A model generated the notes under the pieces. It saw nothing but the letters and a program-made list of their open reading frames with translations, was not told the DNA's origin and searched no databases. A program made the translations under genes and the position numbers. Shown here piece after piece: positions 43,033 to 52,750 of a stretch of 64,000 bases of DNA. Numbering within the stretch: position 1 is the stretch's first letter; every line of letters starts with the position of its first letter. The stretch is from assembly GCA_002005325.1 (NCBI GenBank), contig CP017315.1, positions 1,426,001 through 1,490,000 of the forward strand. Reading direction: 5' to 3'. Origin of the DNA: Candidatus Tokpelaia hoelldoblerii. GTDB lineage: Bacteria > Pseudomonadota > Alphaproteobacteria > Rhizobiales > Rhizobiaceae.

Positions 43033-44253
43033 CTATATCCAGCCGCCCCCACGGGTACGATAGAAAATATGCTGGCCGATTTTTTGCGTTTTCACCATTG
43101 TCCGCGACCAGCGCGGTTTCACATAAACCGCGTGATAATGGGTGGATGAGCCGACTTCCGCCTGCCAGATCTGCCCGTTGCTGACCGCTTTGGCAATATC
43201 CTGCGCGGTGTGCCACTGGCGTATCTCGTTCACCCTGTGCCGTTTGCCGTCACACGCAAAGGAAAACTGGCAGCGGTTGCGCCATTTGACATTCTGATAG
43301 ACCACACCGCAAACGGTTGCGGGGTAGGCGGGATTGCGCACACGGTTGAGCACAACCTGGGCAACAGCCGCCTGCCCTTTCAGGGATTCGCCGCGCGCCT
43401 CGAAATAGACTGCCTCAGCCAGGCATTTCTGTTCCCGGGCGGAAAAAGCCGAAGCCGGCAGCGGCGCCGCCGCCCAGGCATGGTCCTCCTTGCCGATCGG
43501 CGGAATAAAGCGCCTCTTTGCCGGTTTGTCTTCCCTCAGGATAGAATCAAACGGTGTCTGTCTGCCAAGCGCTGCCTCAACAGGCGCATAGGCCAAGGCT
43601 GGCACATCAGCCTTTTCCCTGGCAATCACAGAGGCAAGCAATGCCGGCACCGGTACTTTTGCCGGTTGTGGCGCATATCGTTGTGGCGCAACAAGCTGAG
43701 CGACAACGGTATGCCCTTTGTAAATATCCGCATTCTTTTTATGGCTCAGAGCAAGAGCCGTCACAGTTCCATGGTTTTTACCGGTGCCAATCGGGAAAGC
43801 AACCTCATAGGGCCCAGAGCGTTTTTCTTCCGCCATAGCAAACAACGGCAAGCTCTTCTGACCGGATCGCTGCAAAGCCGTGGTTTTTGCAGGGCGATTT
43901 ATGCGCTCTTCATCCAGTGAAGCGGTTATAAAACTGTCCTGCACTGGTTGTCCGCCTGTATCCATCCTGTCGCTGACAACGGTTACATGGCCACTTTTCC
44001 CATGGATGATAATCTGCGTACTGTTGACCACCAGGCCGGAGATAGCATCCTGTGTCTGCAGGGAAGAAGCGGCCATGCAGGAAAGACCGAGCCCTAACAG
44101 CAAAGGCAGGGCGTGGTTTCTGCGTTCAGGCTTGAGGACCAGCGGCGCTTCATAATAGCGCCCTTCCGGCAGATGGTAGCTGGCAGCTCTTTTACAGGCA
44201 AAATCATGGGAAGTACGGCTTGCAACACGCCGCGAAGACAACAAACGCACCAC
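43033..44253 (-). CDS. SleB-type cell wall hydrolase
   Basis: A 406-aa protein with a C-terminal Hydrolase_2 (SleB) domain: AREQKCLAEAVYFEARGES, GQAAVAQVVLNRVRNPAYP and WQAEVGSSTHYHAVYVKP. The predicted catalytic glutamate is in YFEARGE. A basic N-terminus and a hydrophobic segment (ALPLLLGLGLSCMAASS, about 48-64) suggest export or anchoring; a roughly 200-residue low-complexity linker follows. The start is GTG at 44253 with GGAG six bases upstream. It probably trims peptidoglycan. Confidence 0.87.
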   Translation of the reverse strand: MVRLLSSRRVASRTSHDFACKRAASYHLPEGRYYEAPLVLKPERRNHALPLLLGLGLSCMAASSLQTQDAISGLVVNSTQIIIHGKSGHVTVVSDRMDTGGQPVQDSFITASLDEERINRPAKTTALQRSGQKSLPLFAMAEEKRSGPYEVAFPIGTGKNHGTVTALALSHKKNADIYKGHTVVAQLVAPQRYAPQPAKVPVPALLASVIAREKADVPALAYAPVEAALGRQTPFDSILREDKPAKRRFIPPIGKEDHAWAAAPLPASAFSAREQKCLAEAVYFEARGESLKGQAAVAQVVLNRVRNPAYPATVCGVVYQNVKWRNRCQFSFACDGKRHRVNEIRQWHTAQDIAKAVSNGQIWQAEVGSSTHYHAVYVKPRWSRTMVKTQKIGQHIFYRTRGGGWI

Positions 44254-44392
44254 TCAACACTCCAATTCCCTGCAAACGCGCAACGTTTATGGGCAAGGCC
44301 CACTGAAATTTGCGCTTACTATGGCAGACTATGCTTTATGGATCGTTAATGGGGTTTCCCTACGGTATTTTTTGCCTGAAAATCCGGAAAAG

Positions 44393-45820
44393 TCAGCGTT
44401 TTTTCGTCCGGCCGGCAAAAGGGTTGTCAGCCTTGCGCATGGAAAGGCGCACCGGCACCCCCGGCATATCAAACGTCTGGCGCAGGCCATTGACCAGATA
44501 GCGCAGATAGGATTGCGGCATGGCGTCAGGACGTGAACACGACATGATAAAACCGGGCGGGCGGGTTTTTATCTGGGTGATATATTTGACCTTGAGGCGG
44601 CGGCCGGAAACCGCCGGCGGCGGCTGATGCGCCAGCACCCCTTCAAGCCAGCGGTTGAGCCGGCCAGTGGACACCCGCCGGTTCCATACCCGGTGCACCA
44701 TCTCGACATTTTCCATCAATTTATCAATGCCCTGCCCGCGCTCGCCGGAAAGCGGCACGGCGCGCAACCCCCGCACCTGCGGCAACAGACGTTCACATTT
44801 TTCATGCAACTCTTTCAGCGTTTCCTGCCGGTCGGCAATCAAATCCCATTTGTTGAAAGCGATAACCGGCGCGCGCCCTTCACGAATAACCAGATCGGCA
44901 ATCTGCAAATCCTGTTTTTCAAATGGTACGGTGGCGTCGAGCATGATAATCACCACCTCGGCAAAACGGATGGCACGCAAAGTATCAGCAACCGAAAGCT
45001 TTTCCAGCTTTTCCTGCACGCGCGCCTTGCGGCGCAACCCTGCCGTATCATAAAGCTTGATCTTGCGGCCGCGCCATTGCCATTCCACTGAAATCGAATC
45101 GCGTGTAATCCCTGCTTCAGGGCCGGTCAACAGCCGCTCTTCCCCCAGCATGGTATTGATCAGGGTTGATTTTCCGGCATTTGGCCGCCCGACAATCGCC
45201 ACCCGCAGCGGCTTTGTCGCATCATAAGCCGGTTCTTCCGCCTCTGCGTCATCAATATCATCGCCAATGGTGGCGGCTTCAACCTTTTCCCGCTCGGCTT
45301 CTTCCGCCCCTTCAAAGGCTTTTTCCTTGCCGACAGCGGCAACAATGGCATCGCGCAAATCCGACATGCCAAGCCCGTGCTCGGCGGAAATGGCGCAAGG
45401 TTCACCCAGCCCTAGCTGCCAGGCTTCATAAAAACCGGCGGTTGCCTGTTTTGATTCTGATTTATTGGCGACAAGCACAATCGGCTTGCCGGATTTGCGC
45501 ACCAGTGAGGCAAAGGCCAAATCCACCGGTGTCATGCCTGCCTTGGCATCCAGCACAAACAGGATAAGGTCGGCCTCATCAATTGCCGTGCGGGTCTGGG
45601 CGCGCATGCGCCCTTCCAGCGTTTCATTGCCCGCTTCCTCAAGCCCGGCGGTATCCACCACATCAAAGCGCAAATCCTGCAACTTCGCCGGATGCACCCG
45701 CCGGTCGCGCGTCACGCCCGGCATATCATCGACAATCGCCAGTTTCTGCCCGACAAGACGGTTGAACAATGTTGATTTGCCCACATTGGGGCGGCCGATA
45801 ATGGCAATGGTCAGCGCCAT
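44393..45820 (-). CDS. der: Ribosome-assembly GTPase Der (EngA)
   Basis: Der has two tandem GTPase domains and a KH-like domain and acts in 50S subunit maturation. The 475-aa protein shows P-loops GRPNVGKST (9-17) and GRPNAGKST (about 210), with DTAGLEE, DTAGLRR and NKWD motifs. An acidic linker (DDIDDAEAEEP) separates the G domains. It follows the YfgM-like gene with a 2-bp gap, so they are co-transcribed. Confidence 0.97.
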   Translation of the reverse strand: MALTIAIIGRPNVGKSTLFNRLVGQKLAIVDDMPGVTRDRRVHPAKLQDLRFDVVDTAGLEEAGNETLEGRMRAQTRTAIDEADLILFVLDAKAGMTPVDLAFASLVRKSGKPIVLVANKSESKQATAGFYEAWQLGLGEPCAISAEHGLGMSDLRDAIVAAVGKEKAFEGAEEAEREKVEAATIGDDIDDAEAEEPAYDATKPLRVAIVGRPNAGKSTLINTMLGEERLLTGPEAGITRDSISVEWQWRGRKIKLYDTAGLRRKARVQEKLEKLSVADTLRAIRFAEVVIIMLDATVPFEKQDLQIADLVIREGRAPVIAFNKWDLIADRQETLKELHEKCERLLPQVRGLRAVPLSGERGQGIDKLMENVEMVHRVWNRRVSTGRLNRWLEGVLAHQPPPAVSGRRLKVKYITQIKTRPPGFIMSCSRPDAMPQSYLRYLVNGLRQTFDMPGVPVRLSMRKADNPFAGRTKKR

Positions 45821-45822
45821 GA

Positions 45823-46497
45823 TTATTTCTGTGCCCCGCCACGCTGTACACTGATAAGATCCAGCATCATCTGCGCCCGCTCCCGCAAATTCGCCGCAAG
45901 CGGCTGCTGGTCATCGCGATTTTTGGTGAAATAGCCGGTTGCCTCATCCAGCGCTCCCGCTTTCCACGCGGCCAGTCCTAAAGCTTCACGGGCAAGATTG
46001 CGCATGGGGTTAACATCTGTTGCCAGTGCTTCCACCCGTTCCCTGACATCAGCCAATGTACCGTTGTCAACCAGAAGATAAGCGGCCCGAATGGCTGCCA
46101 GATCCCTGATCCCCTGTGAGGCGGTTTTATCACCGGCAATCGCGTCATAAGCCGCTACCGCGCCGGCTTTGTCATCCTTGGTTGCCAAAAGGGCGGCAGC
46201 ACGCATTTTTGCCAGAACCGGATAGCCGCCGATACCGCTCTTTTCCAGTTCGGTCAGTTTGGCAAACGCTGCTTCATCGCCCCTGTCGGCCAATTGCAAC
46301 GCTGCCAGCATGGCATCTCCTGCCGCATTGTCGCGGTTTTCCATATGCTTGTTATACCAGGCCCAGCCACTGGCGGCGAAAACCAGCAAAATGGCTGCGC
46401 CAATAATAAGCGCTCCATAATTGCGCCAGAGTTTCTGAAGTTTTTCCTGACGGATCTCTTCATTCACCTCACGGATAAAATTGTCATCTTCCACCAT
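45823..46497 (-). CDS. YfgM-like membrane-anchored TPR protein
   Basis: A 224-aa protein with a short cytoplasmic N-terminus (FIREVNEEIRQEKLQKLWRNYG), a transmembrane helix (about 29-47) and a periplasmic helical-repeat domain, the layout of YfgM/TPR_21 proteins that associate with the Sec translocon. Its location next to der resembles gene order around yfgM in other proteobacteria. A role in envelope protein biogenesis is inferred. Confidence 0.82.
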   Translation of the reverse strand: MVEDDNFIREVNEEIRQEKLQKLWRNYGALIIGAAILLVFAASGWAWYNKHMENRDNAAGDAMLAALQLADRGDEAAFAKLTELEKSGIGGYPVLAKMRAAALLATKDDKAGAVAAYDAIAGDKTASQGIRDLAAIRAAYLLVDNGTLADVRERVEALATDVNPMRNLAREALGLAAWKAGALDEATGYFTKNRDDQQPLAANLRERAQMMLDLISVQRGGAQK

Positions 46498-46575
46498 GCG
46501 ACACCTATTTTCGCGCTGAAAATCAAATCATCACACGCTCTTAAACCATTTATCATCATTTTGCAAAAAGAAGCT

Positions 46576-47931
46576 TTATTTCCTGACCGGTTTCAGCCAG
46601 CGCACATACAGCAATCCGTAGCCCAGCCCCAGAAGACCGGACACGGCAGAGCCAACCAGAACACCGATTTTTGCCGCCGACAAAGCAGCCGCGTTATCAA
46701 AAGCCAGCATGGCGACAAAAATCGCCATGGTAAAGCCAATACCGGCAAGCAGGCCGACCAGCATCATACCCGCCCATGAAACCTGCGGCGGCAACCGGCA
46801 AAAACCAAGCCGCACCGCCAGAAAACCGGCAACCATCACCCCAAGCGGTTTACCGGCAATCAGCCCCAGCGCTACACCAAGCATGACAAACATACTGCCG
46901 CCTGCGGCAAGGTCAACATCGCCAAAGCGCACGCCGGCATTGGCAAACGCAAAAACCGGCATGATGACGAAAGCCACCCAGGGATGCAGCGTCATCTGCA
47001 CCCGCGTTACCGGCGGCATCATATCGCGCTGGCTTTTATGAATTTCGCGCAGCGCCTGCGCAACCTCATGTGAAGCTGCGTCTTCACGCACCGGACGCTT
47101 CCGAATTTTCTGCACCGCCCGCGTGATACGCTCAAGCGGCGGGGTATAGGCGCGCGCCGGCAAAACCGGTGTCAGCAGTCCCAGCACCACCCCGGCAAGC
47201 GAGGGATGCACACCGGTTTTGAACAACCCCAGCCACAAAACCGCCGCCGGCAGACAATAAGTCCAGGCAGAAGCAAAGCCAAGCCAGCGCATCGCCAGCA
47301 CCAGAAGAATACCGCCACCGGCAATCAACAGGCCGGAAGGGTCAATCCCTTCTGAATAAAACAGCGCAATAATCAGCACCGCGATAATATCGTCAATAAT
47401 GGCCAGTGACAAAAGTACAATACGCACATTGGCCGGAATGGATTTTCCAAGCAGCGCCAGAATACCAACCGCAAAAGCGATATCGGTTGCCGAAGGGATA
47501 GCCCAGCCATGGTGACGGGCCGGATCAAGGTTGAAGGCGATATAAATCAGCGCCGGTGCGCAAACCCCGCCAATAGCGGCAATAATCGGCAAAACAGCCT
47601 GCCGCAGATCAGACAGGGCGCCATCATGGATTTCACGGCGGATTTCCATTCCCGCAACCAGAAAAAACACCGTCATCAGCACATCATTGACAATAAAATG
47701 CAAGTCCTGTGAAAAGCCAAACCTGCCCAGTGAAAAGGACACGGGCAGATGCCACAGCGCTTCATAGCTTTCATACCAGGAAGAATTTGCCCATAGCAGC
47801 GCAGCCGCTGCCGCCATCAGCAGCACAACACCGCTCATCGCTTCAATATGAATAATCCGTTCGACAATCGTCATAACCTGCCGGGTGATGACATGACCAG
47901 AGGTTGGACGGCGCGGTTTTGTGCGGGGCAT
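46576..47931 (-). CDS. nhaA: Na+/H+ antiporter NhaA
   Basis: A 451-aa antiporter with about twelve transmembrane helices. The ion-binding aspartate pair is in SLAIIDDIIAVLIIALFYSEG; PSATDIAFAVGIL and VHPSLAGVVLG are typical. It is longer than the E. coli protein because of a basic N-terminal extension and a cytoplasmic insertion around RAVQKIRKRPVREDAASHEV. The ATG at 47931 has AAGGA upstream. Confidence 0.94.
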   Translation of the reverse strand: MPRTKPRRPTSGHVITRQVMTIVERIIHIEAMSGVVLLMAAAAALLWANSSWYESYEALWHLPVSFSLGRFGFSQDLHFIVNDVLMTVFFLVAGMEIRREIHDGALSDLRQAVLPIIAAIGGVCAPALIYIAFNLDPARHHGWAIPSATDIAFAVGILALLGKSIPANVRIVLLSLAIIDDIIAVLIIALFYSEGIDPSGLLIAGGGILLVLAMRWLGFASAWTYCLPAAVLWLGLFKTGVHPSLAGVVLGLLTPVLPARAYTPPLERITRAVQKIRKRPVREDAASHEVAQALREIHKSQRDMMPPVTRVQMTLHPWVAFVIMPVFAFANAGVRFGDVDLAAGGSMFVMLGVALGLIAGKPLGVMVAGFLAVRLGFCRLPPQVSWAGMMLVGLLAGIGFTMAIFVAMLAFDNAAALSAAKIGVLVGSAVSGLLGLGYGLLYVRWLKPVRK

Positions 47932-47982
47932 GACATTCCTTCAGCGTTTTTATTTAAATCAACATTCGCTATTGTAAAACAG

Positions 47983-49506
47983 CTACTTGCCATTGCTCAT
48001 ACGGATATCAAACAGGCTGTCCAGCATTTTGGCAAGTTCCATATCTTCAGAAGAAACCATCGCTCCTGTCACCGGATCCTCGCCCATGATTTCCGCCAGG
48101 CTTACCCCCTGCCGCTTTCTTGGCGCCAGATCAACCGTCAGCCGCGCTGAGCCGGTGGCGCGGACAAAATCAAGCATCGCCTGTTTTATCGCCGGATAAT
48201 CCTTGTGCCCGCCGAAAAAGACCTCTGCCGCCTGTTCAACGAGAATTTCCAGATCTTCCTGTAATTCGGCCTTGTCCGCCATCTTCTGCAGGCTGAAGGT
48301 CCGGTCAATCAATCCGTCATTGCGCAGAACCATAGTCATGTGCAGCAGTCTCGTATCCATAAGCGCTCTGGCTGCCGCACGGCTGTTGCTGTCAAACACA
48401 TCCTTGCCGACATTATCCATTGTCATTTTCAGGGAAAATGCCCCCATCCGTTTACCGCTGAAAGATATGTCACGGATATTGAGCTTTTTTGCTGTTTCAT
48501 CATAGGCAACATCAAACAGTGCCGACATCTCGACGGTATCATAGCCTGCCTCACGCAAGAATTCAGCAATTTGCGGATCAAGCTCTGTTGTATCAAGATA
48601 AAATCCTCTGGTCGCCATTCTGATCGACTGCGGCAGTTTTTTCTGCCACAGGTCAGGCCTCACTTCGAACGAATCAAGTGTCACCCTGAAATTCTGCGCT
48701 TTTCCCGGCTGTCCGTCTTCCTGCTCGCCCAGCGCGGCCAGTGTCGCATCAAGGCGAATGGCCTTGGCGGTCAATACCCCCAGAATGCTTTTGCCTGCCA
48801 GCGGCGCGGGTTTGCCGGACATAATCCCGTAAGCTCCGGCAAGATCGATATCACGGCTTGAAAACCCGCCGCTTTGCACCTCAATCCGCTGCAGTTTTGA
48901 TTTGCCCGCCCCCCCGGCGCCACTTTGCAAACCCGCCTCTATTCTGGCGGCGGAAAGCAACCGGATTCTGCCTCCGGACAAGTCAGACAGGCGAATATCC
49001 CTGACATCAGCCACAGCGTTTTTTTCACCGCCGAGCATGAGCTGCATTCCGGGTATGGTGACAGAAGCAACACCAACCCGCATCAGCATCTGCAAACTGC
49101 GCGAAGAGATGGACGGGTCCTTGTCAGCCAGTGTCAGACCATCAACATAAAGTTCCGGCATGGTAACACGCAGGCCTTTTTTCGTCACGACAACATTATA
49201 AAGGCTGGCCTTGCCGGAAAACCCGGGAACGGGCGGGCGCACCGAGCCGCTCTGCGCTGTCAGTTCCCCGTCATCCCCCAAAGGCAGCCGCAGTTTTGTA
49301 ACCTCGGCACTGCCGAACGGACTGATATCAAGTGTACCGGTTTCTATCCCGTATTTTTTAACCTGGCTGGCGGCGTAACTGGTCAGTGACGGCCTGAAGA
49401 AATAAAATACGCCACCGGCAAGAATGACCAGAATGACACATAAACTCAGTGTATAAAGCGCCACACGCTTGATAAACCGTCCCAGCCAGCTGCCAGATTT
49501 CGCCAT
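47983..49506 (-). CDS. Large membrane-anchored exported protein, unknown function
   Basis: A 507-aa protein with one N-terminal transmembrane helix (about 15-37, SLCVILVILAGGVFYFF). The rest looks like beta-rich periplasmic sequence and reminds me of AsmA-like proteins, for example FGSAEVTKLRLPLGDDGELT and RDIRLSDLSGGRIRLLSAAR, but no domain is identified with confidence. The ATG at 49506 has AGGTGAG upstream, and the earlier frame is unlikely. It follows nhaA on the same strand, 51 bp away in transcript order. Confidence 0.75.
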   Translation of the reverse strand: MAKSGSWLGRFIKRVALYTLSLCVILVILAGGVFYFFRPSLTSYAASQVKKYGIETGTLDISPFGSAEVTKLRLPLGDDGELTAQSGSVRPPVPGFSGKASLYNVVVTKKGLRVTMPELYVDGLTLADKDPSISSRSLQMLMRVGVASVTIPGMQLMLGGEKNAVADVRDIRLSDLSGGRIRLLSAARIEAGLQSGAGGAGKSKLQRIEVQSGGFSSRDIDLAGAYGIMSGKPAPLAGKSILGVLTAKAIRLDATLAALGEQEDGQPGKAQNFRVTLDSFEVRPDLWQKKLPQSIRMATRGFYLDTTELDPQIAEFLREAGYDTVEMSALFDVAYDETAKKLNIRDISFSGKRMGAFSLKMTMDNVGKDVFDSNSRAAARALMDTRLLHMTMVLRNDGLIDRTFSLQKMADKAELQEDLEILVEQAAEVFFGGHKDYPAIKQAMLDFVRATGSARLTVDLAPRKRQGVSLAEIMGEDPVTGAMVSSEDMELAKMLDSLFDIRMSNGK

Positions 49507-49892
49507 GACACTCACCTGATTCCATTCCCTGTTATTGTGCCGGGCAACAGCCCGGCCCGCACAGCCTGAACAACAGCCCGGCAAGATTTGCCTGCAATTA
49601 TGTTGTTACTATGGCTTCTGCCAGTTCTTCCCGTATTTAAAATCATGTCCTTCATAACACAAGGTTTTTACTTCTGCCAGAGCGCAGCAAAAGAAACAAC
49701 CGCACAACAGGTTTGTGAATTATGCAATTTTCCCATAGGAAACCGCTAAAAAATCAGCAAAATACACATATGGCATAAAGTCAGGTTCAGCAGCGCATCA
49801 ATCCGGCAGAGACTTGAGAACCGCTTTGCCAGATGTATCTAAAATCAGAAATGCTACGCTAAACAACCGGCAGTATGGGAGAATGTCTTTGT
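49507..49892. other. Intergenic region without a recognisable gene
   Basis: This 386-bp gap separates two divergent genes. A small CCGGGC/GCCCGG hairpin lies at 49540-49555 in the leader of the minus-strand gene. The rest is A+T-rich and must hold the promoters of both genes; no credible coding frame or RNA gene is visible. Confidence 0.5.
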
Positions 49893-51671
49893 ATGACTTA
49901 TGAGCAGATACTGGCGTTTTCTGTCCTTATCATCATGATGGCAGTGCTGATTCTTGATCGTTTCCGCTATGACCTTGTCGCTGTCTGCACCCTGCTTGTC
50001 TCTGTCATGCTGGGGCTTGTCAGCCCGGCAGACGCCTTTTCCGGCTTCAGCAATGATATTGTCATTATTGTCGGCAGTGCGCTGCTGGTCAGCGCCGGCG
50101 TGGCGCGCTCCGGCATCATGGAAACGCTTATCCAGCGGCTGTGGCCGCACACCAGATCCATCCGGCTGCAACTGGCGTTTCTGGTTATCACCGTCACACT
50201 GCTTTCCGCCTTTGTCAAAAATATCGGCGCCCTCGCCATTATGCTGCCGGTCGCCTTTCAGTTTGCCCGCCGCTCCAAAACCTCGCCCTCCGTGTTTCTC
50301 ATGCCGATGGCTTTTGGCGCGCTGCTGGGCGGGTTGATGACGCAGATCGGCACCTCGCCCAATGTTGTGGTTTCACAAATGCGCGAAAAGCTGGTGGGGC
50401 AGCCGTTTTCCATGTTCGACTATACCCCTGTCGGCGCGGCAGTAGCGCTGGTCGGCGTCATCTATCTTGTCCTCTTCTACCGGCTGGTGCCGCTCCGCAA
50501 CCGCGGCAGCACCTCACGCACAGAACTGATGGAACAGCGCGCCTATATCACGGAAGCTTCCATTCCCGCCGGTTCCGCCATCACCGGAAAAACAATCGCC
50601 GATCTGATGCGTCCGGCGGCCAGACGCGCCATGGCGCTCAAAATCATCCGCAACAAAAAAGGCCTCTCGCCCCTGCCTGATACCGTCATTGCGGAACATG
50701 ATGTGGTGGTGCTTGAAGGCTCGCCCAAAGCACTTGACGCCGTTATCAACACCGCACGCCTTGATGTTTCCACCGGCAGAACCATCAGCAACGGCACCGG
50801 TGAAAAAACCTCGCCGCTTGATACAGTTGAAGCCGTCATCACCGACCACTCGCCGCTCATCGGCATTACCGCCCGCCAGCTGGCGCTGTTTGACCGCTAT
50901 GACGCCAACCTTCTGGCCGTCAGCCGCCAGTCGGAACGGCTGCGCCAGCGGCTGGGTGACATTGCCTTCCGCCTTGGTGATATTATTGTTCTGCAGGGGC
51001 GTGAAAACGTCATGCCCGACCTGCTCAGCACCCTGCGCTGCCTGCCGCTGGAGCGGCGGCGTATCATGCTGGGCGACCTGCGCCGCGCCCTGTTGCCGCT
51101 GTTCATCCTTATCGCTGCTATTTTGGCGACGGTTTTCCATATTGCGCCGGTGGCCATCGCCTTTTTTGCCGCCGCCACCGCCATGGCGGTCTTTCATGTC
51201 ATCCCCGGGCGGGAAATCTATCAGGCGCTGGGCGGGCAGATTCTGGTGATGCTCGCCGCCCTTATTCCCATCAGTGAGGCGCTGGAAAAAACCGGCTGCA
51301 CCGTTCTGATCGCCAACTGGCTTGGCCAGTCAACAGCCATGCTGCCGCCTTTTGGCACGCTGACACTGATGCTCGTTGCCGCCATGCTGGTGACACCGTT
51401 TCTCAACAATGCGGCGACTGTCATGGTCATGGCGCCGATTGCCTCAAGCTTTGCCGCCGCGCTTCATTACAAGCCGGAAGCCTTTCTGATGGCGGTGGCC
51501 ATTGGTGCGGGCTGCGATTTTCTCACTCCCATAGGGCATCAATGCAATATGCTGGTTATGGGGCCGGGGGGATATCACTTCAGCGATTATCCACGCCTCG
51601 GCCTGCCGCTGGCGGTTCTCATCGTCCTTGTTTCTGTTCCGGTTCTCATGGTGGTATGGCCTTTGACATGA
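49893..51671 (+). CDS. SLC13-family permease with internal TrkA-C domains
   Basis: A 592-aa transporter of the DASS/SLC13 type. Two membrane halves (about 1-175 and 395-592) carry the ion/substrate motifs QIGTSPNVVV and NNAATVMVMAP; between them two cytoplasmic TrkA-C (RCK_C) domains occupy about 195-380 (AGSAITGKTIADL; GITARQLALFDRYDANLLAV). Such proteins move dicarboxylates, sulphate or similar anions. The ATG at 49893 (MTYEQI) is favoured because GGGAG lies upstream; the ATG at 49875 lacks a site. It overlaps the FUSC gene by 4 bp. Confidence 0.88.
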   Translation: MTYEQILAFSVLIIMMAVLILDRFRYDLVAVCTLLVSVMLGLVSPADAFSGFSNDIVIIVGSALLVSAGVARSGIMETLIQRLWPHTRSIRLQLAFLVITVTLLSAFVKNIGALAIMLPVAFQFARRSKTSPSVFLMPMAFGALLGGLMTQIGTSPNVVVSQMREKLVGQPFSMFDYTPVGAAVALVGVIYLVLFYRLVPLRNRGSTSRTELMEQRAYITEASIPAGSAITGKTIADLMRPAARRAMALKIIRNKKGLSPLPDTVIAEHDVVVLEGSPKALDAVINTARLDVSTGRTISNGTGEKTSPLDTVEAVITDHSPLIGITARQLALFDRYDANLLAVSRQSERLRQRLGDIAFRLGDIIVLQGRENVMPDLLSTLRCLPLERRRIMLGDLRRALLPLFILIAAILATVFHIAPVAIAFFAAATAMAVFHVIPGREIYQALGGQILVMLAALIPISEALEKTGCTVLIANWLGQSTAMLPPFGTLTLMLVAAMLVTPFLNNAATVMVMAPIASSFAAALHYKPEAFLMAVAIGAGCDFLTPIGHQCNMLVMGPGGYHFSDYPRLGLPLAVLIVLVSVPVLMVVWPLT

Positions 51672-52741
51672 TTAATCTGTATTATTTTAAAAACCGCCTT
51701 AAACTGGCGCTGCTGCAACTGAAAGAAAACTGGCAGGACGCCCTGCTGTCAGGAATCGCGGCAGGAATCGCCTGGTTTGTCTCGCAGGATCTGCTTGGTC
51801 ACCCGCATCCATTCTTTGCCGCGGTGACGGCGCTTATCTGTCTTGCACCGGGGTTGCCCAACCATGGACGGCAGGCGATTTATGTGCTCATCGGCGTGAT
51901 CACCGGTGTTCTGGTGGGCGAGGCGACACTGCTTCTGCCGCCCATGCCGACAGAGATACGCATCGCGCTTGTCAGTTGTATCGGCATGCTGATTGCCTCG
52001 GCTTATGCCAATATTCCTGTTATTATCGTGCAGGCCGGTGTTTCGGCGGTCATGGTTTTTTCCATGGGGGCGGAAGTTGCCGGTTTCACCCGGCTGGCGG
52101 ACGTCATGGTCGGCACTGTCATCGGCCTGCTGTTCAGCCAGTTGCTGTTTACCCCCGATCCGCTGAAAATTCTCAAATCATCGATTGAACTGCTGTTTCG
52201 CGAAGTTGCCAATAATTATACCCTTGCCGCCGACGCGCTGGAAAACCGCAACATGGCCGCCGCCCTGCGCGCGTTGAAAAGCTGCGCGCGCACCCATGCC
52301 GCGCTCATTGCGCTGATCGGCAATATTGACGTGGTGCGTGACAACACCCGCTGGACATTGCGCGGGCGCATGGCTTCGCGCGAGGCAACATCCCTCGCCG
52401 TCCGCTATGATCAGGCGGGCATCCGCATTTACGCCTCAACCCTGCTGTTTTGCGAAGCGCTCAGCGACAATATGCGCAAAAAGCGCGAAGAAGTGCCCGA
52501 CTGGCTTTTACCGGCCATCCGGCTGGCGGCAAAAAACAGCATTTACCTGGCGGGGCGCACCAAAAGAGGAGAAGGTGCCTTTATCAAACCTGACCGTTCC
52601 ATGCGTGAAGAGACACCACCCGCCTGGCGCGACTGCGCCAAAAGCCTTGAGCTGGCTGAAAACACACTGGCGCATTTTTATAAAAGTAAAACACGCAAAC
52701 TCCGCCTGTTGACCCATCGCCTGAAATACCCTGACAACTAG
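51668..52741 (+). CDS. FUSC/aromatic acid exporter-family membrane protein
   Basis: A 357-aa protein with about six N-terminal transmembrane helices (from about 20 to 150) containing FFAAVTALICLAPG, GVITGVLVGEA and VMVGTVIGLLFSQLLF, then a cytoplasmic helical domain, as in FUSC/ArAE-type efflux proteins. The ATG at 51668 overlaps the SLC13 stop as ATGA; an ATG at 51656 is an alternative. Coupling to an anion permease gene hints at related transport, which is inference. Confidence 0.8.
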   Translation: MINLYYFKNRLKLALLQLKENWQDALLSGIAAGIAWFVSQDLLGHPHPFFAAVTALICLAPGLPNHGRQAIYVLIGVITGVLVGEATLLLPPMPTEIRIALVSCIGMLIASAYANIPVIIVQAGVSAVMVFSMGAEVAGFTRLADVMVGTVIGLLFSQLLFTPDPLKILKSSIELLFREVANNYTLAADALENRNMAAALRALKSCARTHAALIALIGNIDVVRDNTRWTLRGRMASREATSLAVRYDQAGIRIYASTLLFCEALSDNMRKKREEVPDWLLPAIRLAAKNSIYLAGRTKRGEGAFIKPDRSMREETPPAWRDCAKSLELAENTLAHFYKSKTRKLRLLTHRLKYPDN

Positions 52742-52750
52742 AGAGCAGAT

